Below, in pieces: positions 7,442-16,737 of a DNA stretch of 64,000 bases (positions are counted from its first letter, which is position 1; each line of letters opens with the position of its first letter). The position numbers were made by a program, and so were the translations under genes. The DNA comes from Croceibacterium aestuarii. GTDB taxonomy: Bacteria; Pseudomonadota; Alphaproteobacteria; Sphingomonadales; Sphingomonadaceae. The stretch spans positions 186,001 to 250,000 of the forward strand of contig NZ_CP131039.1 of the NCBI RefSeq assembly GCF_030657335.1, in the 5' to 3' direction. A model generated the notes under the pieces. It was given only the letters and a program-made list of their open reading frames with translations. It did not search any database and was not told where the DNA came from.

Positions 7442-8788
7442 CTAGGTCCCGACAGTCTTGGCAGGAGGGAAATGGACGAGCGCGAGCAAGCCGGATTTTC
7501 CATTTCTCAGTTCGATTCGGGCGTCGATGCTCTGAGCAATCTCCAGCGCGATGGCCAGGCCGAGCCCGCTGCCGGGCTTGGCCGGATCGAACCGGGTTCC
7601 GATCTGGAAGGCGCCTTCGAGCTGCTCGTCGGCCATTCCGGTCCCGTCGTCGCTGATCTCGATCGCGGTTCCCTCTGGACCGGAAGCGATCCCGACGCTC
7701 ACCGCGCTTGTCGCCCACTTGCCGGCGTTATCGATCAGGTTTGACAGCAATTCGGCTAGATCGACCGGATCGACCGCGAGGCCCACGGACTTGTCCGACG
7801 AAGTCTTGATTTCGAAGGCGATGCCCGGGTGGATACGACGCATCGCGGATATGATCGGCACCAGCAATTCGGGCAGCTCGCTCACCGTCCCGGGCGTGTA
7901 GGCCCCGGCCGAGGAGCGCGCCCGGGCGAGCTGGAAATCGATCTGGCGCCCCATGGCATTGCTTTGTTCGAGCAGGGTGCGCGCGGCGCCTGCGGTCTTG
8001 CTGTCCGCAGTCAGCCGTTCTGCCTCGTCGGTGATGATCGCCAGCGGGGTGCGCAGCGAATGCGCGAGATTGCCGGCCTGAACCCTCGAGCGGGTTATAA
8101 GCTCACCGGTCTGGCGAATGTAGTCGTTGAGGTCGTGCGCCAAGGGGGCAATTTCCGCCGGCCAGGCCCCTTCGAGCTGGCTGGTCTTGCCGCTCCGAAG
8201 CCGGGCAAACGCCGCGCCGAGCCGGTCGAGCGGCCGCAGCCCGATACTGACCACAGCCGCGCCGGTGGCCAAAAGCAGCATGCCGAGGACCGTCAGCCAG
8301 AAGGTCAGTTCGCGCGTGAACCCCGCAATCACGTTGGTCAGCTCGCTCTTGTCGGTCGCGATCACGAAATGGACGTGGCGGCCTCCCGCCAGGACTTTCT
8401 CGAAGCCGTAGGCGATCGCAGGACCCGTCGGCCCAGGCGTGATCGCGTGCCGGATGACGTTATCGTGAGCGACCGCATTGTCGAAATGGCCGCGGGTCAT
8501 CGACTCCGAGCGAAGTGGCGGCCCGCCGTCTACGTCGACCTGCCAGTAATAGCCCGACAGCGGCACTTCGTAGCGCGGGTCGGACAGCGGGCGGTCGAGG
8601 CGAACGGTTCCGTCGCGGTTCACACGAGCGAGCCGCGCCAGTTCGTTCACGTGGACGTCGAGTTCGTCGTGGAAGCTCTGTTCGACATGCCGGGTGAAGA
8701 TGCTGGTGGCCGAAAACCAGATCGCACCGATACCGACGGCGACCCACACGAGCACGGCAAGGAGGATGCGCAGCCGCAAGCTGTTCAT
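7442..8788 (-). CDS. Two-component sensor histidine kinase
   Basis: The frame opens at a TTG (8896) inside the response-regulator gene. The ATG at about 8788 (MNSLRLRILLAVLVW) is the better start and leaves a gap of about 20 nt, giving 448 residues. The order is: TM1 (about 5-28), a periplasmic sensor of about 130 residues, TM2 (LGMLLLATGAAVVSIGL), HAMP, then HisKA with the phospho-acceptor in NLAHSLRTPLAII. The HATPase domain carries N-box NLIDNAGKWA, DDGTGM and GSGLGLAIALEIA. It is cotranscribed behind the regulator at 8808-9464 and divergent from an RND metal-type efflux operon. Sensing a periplasmic metal or other toxicant and activating that operon is inferred from the arrangement. Confidence 0.9.
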   Translation of the reverse strand: MNSLRLRILLAVLVWVAVGIGAIWFSATSIFTRHVEQSFHDELDVHVNELARLARVNRDGTVRLDRPLSDPRYEVPLSGYYWQVDVDGGPPLRSESMTRGHFDNAVAHDNVIRHAITPGPTGPAIAYGFEKVLAGGRHVHFVIATDKSELTNVIAGFTRELTFWLTVLGMLLLATGAAVVSIGLRPLDRLGAAFARLRSGKTSQLEGAWPAEIAPLAHDLNDYIRQTGELITRSRVQAGNLAHSLRTPLAIITDEAERLTADSKTAGAARTLLEQSNAMGRQIDFQLARARSSAGAYTPGTVSELPELLVPIISAMRRIHPGIAFEIKTSSDKSVGLAVDPVDLAELLSNLIDNAGKWATSAVSVGIASGPEGTAIEISDDGTGMADEQLEGAFQIGTRFDPAKPGSGLGLAIALEIAQSIDARIELRNGKSGLLALVHFPPAKTVGT

Positions 8789-8807
8789 GGGCAGGGAAAG
8801 CCGCACC

Positions 8808-9464
8808 CTACTTCTCCAGCCGGTACCCGAAGCCGCGCAGCGTGGTGATCCGTTCCTTGCCGATCTTGCGGCGCAGGCGGCCCACCAGAACCTCAACGGT
8901 GTTGAGCTCGCGCTCGGCCTCGAGGTCGTAAAGATTCTCGAGAATGTCGCCCTGGCTCAGCACTTGTCCGGCCCGGCGCATGAACACGTGAAGCAGGCGG
9001 AACTCCTGCTTGCTGAGCGAGAGCGGCCGACCGCCCTGCTCGACGCTATGAGCTTGCGGGTCGAGGCGCAGGTCGCCAACTTCGAGCACCCCGCTGCGCG
9101 CTCCCGCCTGCCGGCGCAACAGGGCGTTGAGCCGCGCCTGCAGCTCCTCGAAGCGCACCGGCTTGACCACGAAATCATCCGCCCCGGCGTTGAGACCTTC
9201 GACCTTGTCCTGCCAGCTTCCCCGGGCAGTGAGGATCAGGATCGGACATTCGACCCGGTTGGCCCGCCAGTGCCGCAGCACCTGCAGCCCGTCGCCATCG
9301 GGCAGGCCGAGATCGAGGATCACTGCCGCCATCTTGTCGAGATCGGGCCAGGCTTCGGCGTCGGCGCCGCTCGTCGCCAGGTCGACCGCATAGGAGACGC
9401 CGCGCAGCCGTTCCGACAGGCGCCGCCCCAGTTCCGGATCATCTTCTACAAGCAAGAGGCGCAC
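8808..9464 (-). CDS. OmpR/PhoB-family response regulator
   Basis: A 218-residue regulator with a GTG start at 9464. The receiver domain has the acidic pair in LLVEDDPELG, the phospho-acceptor Asp in VILDLGLPDGDGL, Thr in ILTARG and Lys in DDFVVKPVRFEEL. The C-terminal winged helix follows the OmpR pattern: LSKQEFRLLHVFMRRAG, VEVLVGRLRRKIG and TLRGFGYRLEK. It heads the two-gene regulator-kinase operon. The efflux operon starts divergently at about 9572, and repeated CTGACAA elements between them (9522-9558) are its likely binding sites. Direct activation of the RND operon and autoregulation are inferred. Confidence 0.93.
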   Translation of the reverse strand: MRLLLVEDDPELGRRLSERLRGVSYAVDLATSGADAEAWPDLDKMAAVILDLGLPDGDGLQVLRHWRANRVECPILILTARGSWQDKVEGLNAGADDFVVKPVRFEELQARLNALLRRQAGARSGVLEVGDLRLDPQAHSVEQGGRPLSLSKQEFRLLHVFMRRAGQVLSQGDILENLYDLEAERELNTVEVLVGRLRRKIGKERITTLRGFGYRLEK

Positions 9465-9521
9465 GCGGGGTCACAATCATAGGGCTGCTGGCGGGGTCAG
9501 CCGCGTAAATGAACCGCGAAA

Positions 9522-9558
9522 CTGACAACAAGCTGCCAAACTGACAAGTTGTTGTCAG
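9522..9558. promoter_or_regulatory. CTGACAA repeat cluster, candidate response-regulator site
   Basis: CTGACAACAA (9522-9531) is a perfect 10-bp inverted copy of TTGTTGTCAG (9549-9558). A third copy, CTGACAA at 9541-9547, forms a tighter dyad with 9552-9558 (CTGACAAgttgTTGTCAG). Two direct copies start 19 nt apart. The cluster is the only repeated motif in the gap between the regulator and the RND operon and ends 14 nt before the ATG at 9572. OmpR-family regulators bind repeated half-sites, so this is the likely operator. Confidence 0.55.
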
Positions 9559-9571
9559 CTTGCGCCGGCAA

Positions 9572-10642
9572 ATGCGGGGCATGATCCTCCGCAACACCCT
9601 CATTGCCGCGGCCCTGGCCCTGAGCGCCTGCTCGTCGGGCGACGAAGGCGGCGCGGCAAACAAGGATGCGGACCCCCTGGCGGGCCTGCAGATCACGACA
9701 GCACGGGCCCAGGCGGCGGAAGGCGTGCCACTGGCGACAGTGCCGGGCACGGTCACCCTCCCGCCCGAGGCGCGCGTCGCAGTGACTTCGACCTATCCCG
9801 GCGCGGCGCTGCGCGTCTTCGTGATCGAAGGTCAGCCGGTTTCGCGAGGCCAGCCGCTGGCGATCGTGCGTGCTGCCGAGCCCGTGCAGATCGGCGGCGA
9901 CCTCGCCCGCGCGCAAGCCGAATATACGGTGGCCGAGCAACGCTCGAAGCGGCTCGCCCAGCTGGCGTCCGAAGGTATCGTGGCGCAGGCGCGCGCCGAA
10001 GAGGCGGCGGCCTTGGCTCGCTCCGCCGGCGCGACGGTGGCGGAAAACCGCCGCTTGGCGGCCATGTCCGGCATCGGGCGCGACGGCACGATGACGCTGC
10101 GCGCGCCTATCTCCGGCCGTGTCGCCCATGTCGGGGTGGAGACGGGTGGGCCGGTCGACGGGCTGACGGCGCCGTTCATCATCGAGAACGCCTCCGCCTA
10201 CCGGCTCGATCTGCAGCTTCCCGAAAGGCTGGCGCGGCAAGTGCGGCCGGGCATGGCGGTCGACGTCTCGCTGCCAGGGAGCGACGGCCCCGTCGCTGCG
10301 GGCAAAATTCTATCCGTCGCCCCTTCGATCGACCCGCAGACCCGATCCGTCATGGCCAAGGCCAGCATCGGCGCGGCTCCCGGCCTGGTCGCAGGCAGCA
10401 ACGTTACCGTAGCGATCCGCGACATGGGCATGGCGACCGGTATCGGCGTCCCGGCGGGCGCGGTGGTCAAGCTGGGGAACAAGGACGTGGTCTTCGTCCG
10501 CACCGGCAAGACCTTCGCGCCCCGCCCGGTAACGGTGGCAGCCACCGCGGGCGGCCAGGCGGTGTTGGTCGCCGGCCTCAAGGCGGGCGAGGTCGTCGCC
10601 ACGAGCAGCCTACCCGAACTCAAGGCCATGGCCGCGGAATAG
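9572..10642 (+). CDS. RND efflux periplasmic adaptor, lipoprotein (CusB/CzcB-like)
   Basis: The frame opens at TTG 9560; ATG 9572 or 9581 are likelier starts (356 or 353 residues). The N-terminus is a lipoprotein signal: MILRNTLIAAALALSACSS with lipobox LSAC. After it come the barrel-sandwich half (VIEGQPVSRGQPLAIV), a short helical hairpin (about 110-160, ARAQAEYTVAEQRSKRLAQLA), the second lipoyl half (LRAPISGRVAHVGVETGGPV) and beta-barrel and membrane-proximal domains. It is the membrane-fusion protein that joins the RND pump to the outer-membrane channel. The gene is 9 nt upstream of the pump gene and divergent from its presumed two-component regulators. No Met-rich or His-rich metal-binding tail is seen, so the substrate stays open. 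Confidence 0.9.
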   Translation: MRGMILRNTLIAAALALSACSSGDEGGAANKDADPLAGLQITTARAQAAEGVPLATVPGTVTLPPEARVAVTSTYPGAALRVFVIEGQPVSRGQPLAIVRAAEPVQIGGDLARAQAEYTVAEQRSKRLAQLASEGIVAQARAEEAAALARSAGATVAENRRLAAMSGIGRDGTMTLRAPISGRVAHVGVETGGPVDGLTAPFIIENASAYRLDLQLPERLARQVRPGMAVDVSLPGSDGPVAAGKILSVAPSIDPQTRSVMAKASIGAAPGLVAGSNVTVAIRDMGMATGIGVPAGAVVKLGNKDVVFVRTGKTFAPRPVTVAATAGGQAVLVAGLKAGEVVATSSLPELKAMAAE

Positions 10643-10651
10643 GTCGGCCCG

Positions 10652-13600
10652 ATGCTGCGTAAACTCGTCGAAAAGGCCCTTTCGCTGCGGCTCGCCGTAC
10701 TCGGCATCGCCGTGGTGCTCGCAGGGATCGGCGGCTGGTCCTTCGCCAACCTGCCGATCGATGCCTTCCCCGACATCAGCTCGACCCAGGTCAAGATCAT
10801 CCTCAAGGCGCCGGGCATGACGCCCGAGGAGGTCGAAAGCCGCGTCATTACCCCGATCGAGATGGAGATGCTCGGCATCCCCAACCAGAGCGTCCTGCGC
10901 TCTGTCGCCAAATATGCCATTGCCGACATCACCATCGATTTCGCCGACGGGACCGACATCTACTGGGCGCGCAGCCAGGTGGCCGAACGGCTCAACGCCG
11001 TCATGGGCGACCTGCCCGACACTGTCAGCGGCGGGATGGCCCCGATCAGCACGCCGCTGTCCGACATGTACATGTTCACGCTCGAAGGGCCGCAGAGCCT
11101 CGCCGAAAAGCGACGCGTGCTAGACTGGATCGTTCGCCCCGCGCTGCGCACGGTCCCCGGCGTCGCCGACGTCAACGCGCTGGGCGGCTATGTCGAGACT
11201 TTCGAGGTCGCGCCCGACAACGCTGCGCTCGCCGCCGCAGGCCTCAGCACCGCGGACCTCGTTGCAGCCATCGAGGCGAGCAACCGCAACGACGGCGCCG
11301 GACGACTCGTGGTCGGCGAAGAGGCCCTGATCGTCCGCTCGACCGGGGCGATCCGCACGCACGACGATCTTGCCAACACGGTGGTGCGCTCGGGATCCGG
11401 CGCGGTGCTGCGCGTGGGCGATCTGGCCCAGGTGCGGACCGGAAGCCTGACCCGCTACGGCGCGGTGACGAAGGACGGTGAGGGCGAGGCTGTCGAAGGC
11501 CTGGTAATCGGCCTGCGCGGCGCGGATGCGAGCAAGGTGGTCGACGGGGTCAAGGCGCGGCTCGAGGAAATCAAGCCGAGCTTGCCCGAAGGCATGAGCA
11601 TCAAGATGTTCTACGACCGCTCGGACCTCATCGGCAGGGCGGTCGGAACGGTCGAGGAGGCCTTGCTCGAAGCGACCCTGCTCGTCGTGGTCTTGCTGCT
11701 GCTCTTTCTCGGCGACGTGCGCGCCTCGGTGATCGTCGCGCTGGCCCTGCCGATGGCGGCGCTTCTGACCTTCATCTTCATGCGCGCCATCGGCCTGACC
11801 GCCAATCTCATGAGCCTCGGCGGTCTCGCCATCGCGGTGGGCATGCTGGTCGACGGGGCCGTCGTCGTGGTCGAAAACGTGGTCGAACGACTGAGCAACG
11901 AAAAACACGCCAAGGCCGGCAAGCTGCACAACATCTTCATCGCCACCGCGGAGGTGGCCAAGCCGGTCGCCTCGGGCATGGCGATTATCGCACTCGTCTT
12001 CCTTCCCCTGCTCACGCTGCAGGGGCTCGAAGGCAAGCTTTTCGCGCCCGTCGCCAAGACCATCGTGCTGGCGCTTCTCTCCGCGCTCCTGCTCTCGCTC
12101 ACGCTGATCCCGGTGCTCGCCTATTTCCTGCTCAAGGTGAAGCACGGGCACCACGAGCCGTGGTTCATGCGCCAGGTCTCGCCGCGCTACGCCCGCTTGC
12201 TCGATGCAGCGTTCGGTAGAAAGAAGCTGGTTTTCGGTATTGCCGGCATCGCCCTGGTGCTCACCGGTGTAGCCTACACGGTGACCGGCAAGACCTTCCT
12301 GCCGACCATGGACGAAGGTTCGATCATCATGCAGCTGACCAAGCTGCCGACCGTTTCGCTCGAGCATTCCGTCGCTGGCGATCTCAAGGTCCAGAAGGCC
12401 ATCAAGGCGCAGGTCCCCGAAGTCGAAGCCTTCGTCATGCGGATGGGCTCCGACGAGCTAGGGCTCGACCCGATGGGGCTCAACGAGAGCGACGGTTTCC
12501 TGCAGCTCAAGCCGCGCGAAGAATGGCGCGTGCGCGACAAGGGCTGGCTGGTCGAACAGATTCGCCAGGTCATGCAGCGATTCCCCGGCATCGAGCCGAG
12601 CTTCACGCAGCCGATCGAGATGCGCACATCGGAAATGCTCACCGGCGCCCGCGGCGACCTGGCCATCAAGCTGTTCGGTCCCGACCTCGGCGAACTTTCG
12701 CGGATCGCCGGTCAAATCCAGGGGCGGCTGGAAAAGATCGAAGGCACCTCGGAAGCGATGACCGTCGCCAACGACCAGGTCGACTACCTGCAGTTCGACA
12801 TCGACCGCGTCGCCGCCGGCCGGCTTGGCATGCCGGTCAGCGAGCTGCAGGACATGATGCGCGCCGGTGTCGAAGGCGTGCGCGCGGGCGTCGTTGCCGA
12901 GGGCAACCGCCGCATTCCCATACTCATCAAGGCCGCGGGCGGGCGCGAGCTCTCGCCGCAGGTCTACGCGGACCAGCTGTACCGTTCCCCCGGCGGGCAG
13001 CTGGTCCGCACCAGCGATGTGGCCCGCGTCGAGCGCATCGAGGGACCGGTCAAGCTGGAGCACGAGAACGGCTCGCGCTTTGCGCTGATCCAGGCCTTCG
13101 TCTCGGGCCGCGATCTGGTCGGATACGTCGAGGAGGCCAAGGCCGACATCGCCGCCAACGTGCCGCTGCCGCCGGGTTACCGCCTCGTCTGGGGCGGGCA
13201 GTTCGAGAGTCAGCAGCGCGCCAGCGCCAGGCTGATGGTGGTCTTGCCGATATCGATCCTGATGATCTTTGCCATTCTATACGTCACGCTCGGATCGCTG
13301 CGCGGATCGTTGCTGATCCTCACCAACATCCCCTTCGCCATGGTCGGCGGAATGATCGCCCTGGCGATTTCGGGCGAATATCTCTCCGTGCCGGCCTCCG
13401 TCGGCTTCATCGCCCTGCTCGGCATCGCCGTGCTCAACGGTCTCGTCATGGTAAGCTACTTCCGGCAGCTGCGCGAGGAAGGCATGCCGCTGGCCGAGGC
13501 CGTGCGGCGCGGGGCCGAGCGGCGCCTGCGCCCGGTGCTGATGACCGCTTCGATCGCCGCGTTCGGCCTCGTTCCGCTGCTCTTCGCCACCGGGCCGGGA

Positions 13601-13759
13601 TCCGAGATCCAGAAGCCGCTCGCCATCGTCGTCATCGGCGGGCTGGTCAGCGCGACTCTGCTCACGCTGGTCCTGCTGCCGATCCTCTACCAGCGGTTCG
13701 GCGAAACCAAGGCGGAACGCGAAGGTGGCGACCTGATCCATCCCGCGGAGGCCGTCTGA
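10652..13759 (+). CDS. Heavy-metal-type RND efflux pump (CzcA/CusA family)
   Basis: A 1035-residue inner-membrane RND transporter of normal length with two repeats of six helices and large periplasmic loops. The N-terminus (LPIDAFPDISSTQVKI, then MTPEEVESRVITPIE) is characteristic of the heavy-metal-efflux branch rather than the multidrug branch. Helix 4 carries VGMLVDGAVVVVENVVERL, with the proton-relay acidic residues Asp and Glu. The DFG of zinc/cobalt CzcA is absent, and the motif is not the plain CusA form either. Substrate choice between Zn/Co/Cd/Ni and Cu/Ag is therefore not decided. It is translated between the adaptor and the outer-membrane channel; its TGA overlaps the next ATG. Confidence 0.92.
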   Translation: MLRKLVEKALSLRLAVLGIAVVLAGIGGWSFANLPIDAFPDISSTQVKIILKAPGMTPEEVESRVITPIEMEMLGIPNQSVLRSVAKYAIADITIDFADGTDIYWARSQVAERLNAVMGDLPDTVSGGMAPISTPLSDMYMFTLEGPQSLAEKRRVLDWIVRPALRTVPGVADVNALGGYVETFEVAPDNAALAAAGLSTADLVAAIEASNRNDGAGRLVVGEEALIVRSTGAIRTHDDLANTVVRSGSGAVLRVGDLAQVRTGSLTRYGAVTKDGEGEAVEGLVIGLRGADASKVVDGVKARLEEIKPSLPEGMSIKMFYDRSDLIGRAVGTVEEALLEATLLVVVLLLLFLGDVRASVIVALALPMAALLTFIFMRAIGLTANLMSLGGLAIAVGMLVDGAVVVVENVVERLSNEKHAKAGKLHNIFIATAEVAKPVASGMAIIALVFLPLLTLQGLEGKLFAPVAKTIVLALLSALLLSLTLIPVLAYFLLKVKHGHHEPWFMRQVSPRYARLLDAAFGRKKLVFGIAGIALVLTGVAYTVTGKTFLPTMDEGSIIMQLTKLPTVSLEHSVAGDLKVQKAIKAQVPEVEAFVMRMGSDELGLDPMGLNESDGFLQLKPREEWRVRDKGWLVEQIRQVMQRFPGIEPSFTQPIEMRTSEMLTGARGDLAIKLFGPDLGELSRIAGQIQGRLEKIEGTSEAMTVANDQVDYLQFDIDRVAAGRLGMPVSELQDMMRAGVEGVRAGVVAEGNRRIPILIKAAGGRELSPQVYADQLYRSPGGQLVRTSDVARVERIEGPVKLEHENGSRFALIQAFVSGRDLVGYVEEAKADIAANVPLPPGYRLVWGGQFESQQRASARLMVVLPISILMIFAILYVTLGSLRGSLLILTNIPFAMVGGMIALAISGEYLSVPASVGFIALLGIAVLNGLVMVSYFRQLREEGMPLAEAVRRGAERRLRPVLMTASIAAFGLVPLLFATGPGSEIQKPLAIVVIGGLVSATLLTLVLLPILYQRFGETKAEREGGDLIHPAEAV

Positions 13760-14985
13760 TGAAGCGCTTGCGCCTGTTCGCCCTGCCTTTTGCCCTCCTG
13801 GCCGCTCCACTCGCCGCCGAGGATGCCCTCCCCGACGCGGCCTCGGTTGCCACCGCCCTCGACAACCACCCGAGCGTGACCGCCGCACGTGCCCGGGCCG
13901 ATGCGGCCCGAGCCGAGGCGCGCGCGCTGGCCAAGGGTCCGCACGAGGTCCTCTTCAGCGGCAGCTACGTCAATCGCAACGTGCGGTCGGAGGGGGCTTA
14001 CGACGAATTCGACACCCAGCTGACCCGCGCCGTGCGTCTGCCCGGCAAGGCACGCCTGGACCGGGCCATTGGCCGCTACGGTGTCGAGGCGGCAGACAAC
14101 ATGGCCGAAGACGCCAAGCATCAGGCCGCGCTGAAACTGGCCGAGGGCTGGTGGGACTGGGTCGGCGCCGGCGCGCAGGCGGCCATCGACGCGCAGGCGG
14201 TCGACAACTACCGGCGCGCGCTCGCGGCCGTGCAACGCCGGATCGAGCTCCACGACGCCGCCCTGCTCGAGGCAGACCAGGCCGCGGCGGCGCTGGCCGC
14301 CGCAGAGGTCCTCGCCGCCCAGTCGAGCGGCCGCGCGCAGGTCGCCCGCAGCCGTCTCGCCGCGCAGTTTCCCTCGCTCGCGCTGCCGCAGGAAGCCCCG
14401 GTCATCCCGGGCCCGGAAATGCCCGCAGAGAGTCTCGAGTTCTTTCGCGGTCGGGCGCTCGCCAACAGCCACGAGATCGCCGCTGCCGAGGCAATAGCCC
14501 AGCAGCGCGAAGCGATGGCCGAACGCGCCCGCAAGGACCGCATCGCCGACCCCACATTCGGTGTGCGGCTGTTTTCCGAGCGGGGCGGGGCCGAGCGCGG
14601 CGCTGGCATTCTGTTCTCGATTCCGCTCGGAGGCGGGCAGCGCGGCGCGCTGGCCGACCGGGCCGGGAGCGAGGCCACCGCGGCCCGCGCGGAGGCTACC
14701 CGCGCCCGCTTCGACATGCAGGAAATCGCCGCCGGCGACGTCGCCGAGGCCCGCTTCCGCCTTGCGGCCTGGCAACGCGCCCGTGCCGCGCTCGATTCCC
14801 AGGTGGCCGCCCTCACCAGGCTGCGCCGCGGCTACGATCTCGGCGAAATCGATCTGTCCGACCTCCTCTTCGGCGAGCGGATGGTGCACGATGCCTTCCG
14901 CGAAGAGGCCCTCGCCCGGGCAGAAGCACACCGCGCGCTAACCAAGCTACGGATCGACAGCCACGAACTGTGGCTCGCAGACTAG
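13759..14985 (+). CDS. TolC/CzcC-family outer-membrane efflux channel
   Basis: A 408-residue protein. The frame is open far upstream, but the ATG at 13759, overlapping the RND stop as TGATG, is followed by a clear signal peptide: MKRLRLFALPFALLAAPLAA. The mature protein shows two outer-membrane-efflux repeats: ASVATALDNHPSVTAARARA with long Ala/Arg-rich helices, and SLEFFRGRALANSHEIAAAE. It also has beta-strand pieces ADPTFGVRLFSERG and ILFSIPLGGGQRGAL. It is shorter than TolC but normal for the CzcC group. It completes the tripartite pump as the exit duct. The 139-nt gap before the next, convergent gene shows no convincing terminator. Confidence 0.88.
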   Translation: MKRLRLFALPFALLAAPLAAEDALPDAASVATALDNHPSVTAARARADAARAEARALAKGPHEVLFSGSYVNRNVRSEGAYDEFDTQLTRAVRLPGKARLDRAIGRYGVEAADNMAEDAKHQAALKLAEGWWDWVGAGAQAAIDAQAVDNYRRALAAVQRRIELHDAALLEADQAAAALAAAEVLAAQSSGRAQVARSRLAAQFPSLALPQEAPVIPGPEMPAESLEFFRGRALANSHEIAAAEAIAQQREAMAERARKDRIADPTFGVRLFSERGGAERGAGILFSIPLGGGQRGALADRAGSEATAARAEATRARFDMQEIAAGDVAEARFRLAAWQRARAALDSQVAALTRLRRGYDLGEIDLSDLLFGERMVHDAFREEALARAEAHRALTKLRIDSHELWLAD

Positions 14986-15124
14986 GTCTTGATATCGCCG
15001 GATCGAACCCGGTCGAATTCGTCGTTTGATGCTGCCCCTTCGGCGATGGCACGCCCGGTCGCAGGACAATTGCGCCGCGGCGATCGAATAGGCGGCGGCC
15101 GCGGAGACAAGCAACCATTGCAGA

Positions 15125-16726
15125 CTAGCTGCCGCTCGATCGCCGTTCCTTGAAGTCCTCGTAAGACTCGAGAACATGCCGCATGTCCTCGAGCGCCTTT
15201 TGCCGTTTGCGCTCGTCTCGAATCTGCCCCAGCCTTGTCTTGAGCGAAGACACGAAGTCGGCGTAGGAATTCTGCCAGTCGCGGCCGGTTTCGAGCGCCA
15301 GGTCTTCGCGCCCGGTGGTGGTGCGCTTGGCCGGCTCGCCCGGCCTCAGGTCGTAGGTCTCGCCGATGCTGGGCAAGAGCACCGAAAGATGGGGCGCACT
15401 CTTCTGAACTAGCCGGCGCAGGGCTTCGCTGGCTTCGGGCTCGCCGTGCGAGAGGAACAGGCTTCCCTTGATGGGCTCGCGATCGTCGATCCATTCGAGC
15501 AATTCCGCCTGGTCTGCATGGGCCGAGTAGTACTCGATGCTGCGAACCTGTGCGCGCACGTTGACGTCGTTGCCGGAAATTCTCACCGTCTTTGCGCCCT
15601 CGAGAATCACGCGGCCGAGCGTCCCCTGCGCCTGGTAACCGACGAACAGGACCGTCGAATCGCGGCGGTGCAGGTTATGGAGCAGGTGATGGCGGATCCG
15701 GCCGCCTTCGCACATGCCCGATGCCGCCAGGATAATGGCGCCGGACATCGTATTGAGGCGCATCGACTCGCGCACATCGTCGACGAAGTGAAAGGAGGGA
15801 TGGTTGAATATGTCGATGCCGTCCGTGTCCTCGAGTTCTGCGGAATAGCGCTCGAACACGCTGGTCACCTTGTTGGCGAGCGGTGAATCCACGAACACCC
15901 TGACATCGGGAATGTCGCCGCGCTTCAGCATGTGGGCGAAGTCGAGCAAGAGCTCCTGAGTCCGTTCGAGCGCGAAGGTCGGAATGATGAGATTGCCGCC
16001 GCGCGTCATGGCAGCCGTAACCTCCGCTTCGAGCAACTTGCGCCGTTCCTGGAGCGTCACCTTTTCGCGCACGCGGCTGCCATAGGTCGATTCGCAGATG
16101 ACGAAATCGAGATCGGCGGGACCCGCAGGGTCTTCGAGAAAGGCGCGGTATTCGGGGCCCAGATCTCCCGAGCAGATGATCCTTACGCCGTCCATGTTCA
16201 ATTCGGCCGACGCCGAACCAAGGATGTGTCCTGCATTCCACAGCCGGGCCTGGAATCCCGGAGCCGGCTCGAAGCTCTCGCCGCGCTCGACCGCCCTGCA
16301 TTGCCGCCAGGCCGCAATCGCGTCTTGCCCGGTATAAACCGGCTCGATCGGGTCCTCGCCCGCCCGATCCCGCCTGCGATTTCGGCGCTCGACATCTTGT
16401 TCCTGGATGCGGCCCGAGTCCGCCAGCATGTATTCCAGGAGATCGGCCGTCGGCCGGGTGCACCAGATCGACCCTCTGAAGCCATGCTTCACGAGCTTGG
16501 GCAGCAGTCCGCTATGGTCGATGTGGGCGTGGGTCAGGACTACCGCGTCGATGTCTTTCGGCTTGAAGGCGAACGGTTCTGCGTTGAGCTTTTCGAGTGT
16601 GCGAGAACCTTGAAACATCCCGCAGTCCACCAGGATCGAGCGACCGCGATGGGTGAATTGCATGCACGATCCGGTAACGGTGTGCGCCGCTCCGTGGAAA
16701 GTCAGCGACAGCTTTTCGTTTGCCAC
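15125..16726 (-). CDS. MBL-fold beta-CASP ribonuclease-like protein
   Basis: The frame runs upstream to 16888, but the GTG at 16726 (VANEKLSLTFHG), with GAGGA just ahead, fits the family N-terminus and avoids overlap with the upstream gene. The product has 533 residues. The MBL motif is canonical: THAHIDHSGLLP (His66, His68, Asp70, His71). Then come AGHILGSAS, CSGDLGP, the beta-CASP insertion (NLIIPTFALERTQELL, VFVDSPLANKVT) and the RMMBL end (VRAQVRSIEYYSAHADQ, LFLSHGEPEA). Members are RNA endo/exonucleases of the CPSF73/YSH1-like bacterial group. It is last in a three-gene - strand operon after DeoA-like and PRPP-synthetase-like genes. RNA degradation feeding nucleotides to those enzymes is inferred. 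Confidence 0.9.
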   Translation of the reverse strand: MANEKLSLTFHGAAHTVTGSCMQFTHRGRSILVDCGMFQGSRTLEKLNAEPFAFKPKDIDAVVLTHAHIDHSGLLPKLVKHGFRGSIWCTRPTADLLEYMLADSGRIQEQDVERRNRRRDRAGEDPIEPVYTGQDAIAAWRQCRAVERGESFEPAPGFQARLWNAGHILGSASAELNMDGVRIICSGDLGPEYRAFLEDPAGPADLDFVICESTYGSRVREKVTLQERRKLLEAEVTAAMTRGGNLIIPTFALERTQELLLDFAHMLKRGDIPDVRVFVDSPLANKVTSVFERYSAELEDTDGIDIFNHPSFHFVDDVRESMRLNTMSGAIILAASGMCEGGRIRHHLLHNLHRRDSTVLFVGYQAQGTLGRVILEGAKTVRISGNDVNVRAQVRSIEYYSAHADQAELLEWIDDREPIKGSLFLSHGEPEASEALRRLVQKSAPHLSVLLPSIGETYDLRPGEPAKRTTTGREDLALETGRDWQNSYADFVSSLKTRLGQIRDERKRQKALEDMRHVLESYEDFKERRSSGS

Positions 16727-16737
16727 GGTTCCTCGGT

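Noticed and set aside
12523-13758. Upstream extension of the outer-membrane channel frame and similar extensions at 2087-2905 and 26529-26735
   Set aside because: Each overlaps a well-supported gene and precedes a start with a clear signal peptide, stop/start overlap or ribosome site.
10652-13759. Naming the RND pump czcA or cusA
   Set aside because: It has the heavy-metal-branch N-terminus, but the helix-4 motif matches neither the zinc/cobalt nor the copper/silver consensus well enough to name the metal.
14986-15060. tRNA-like GGATCGAACCCGG stretch in the gap after the channel gene
   Set aside because: The bases resemble a T-arm, but no acceptor stem, anticodon arm or CCA-proximal pairing fits around it.
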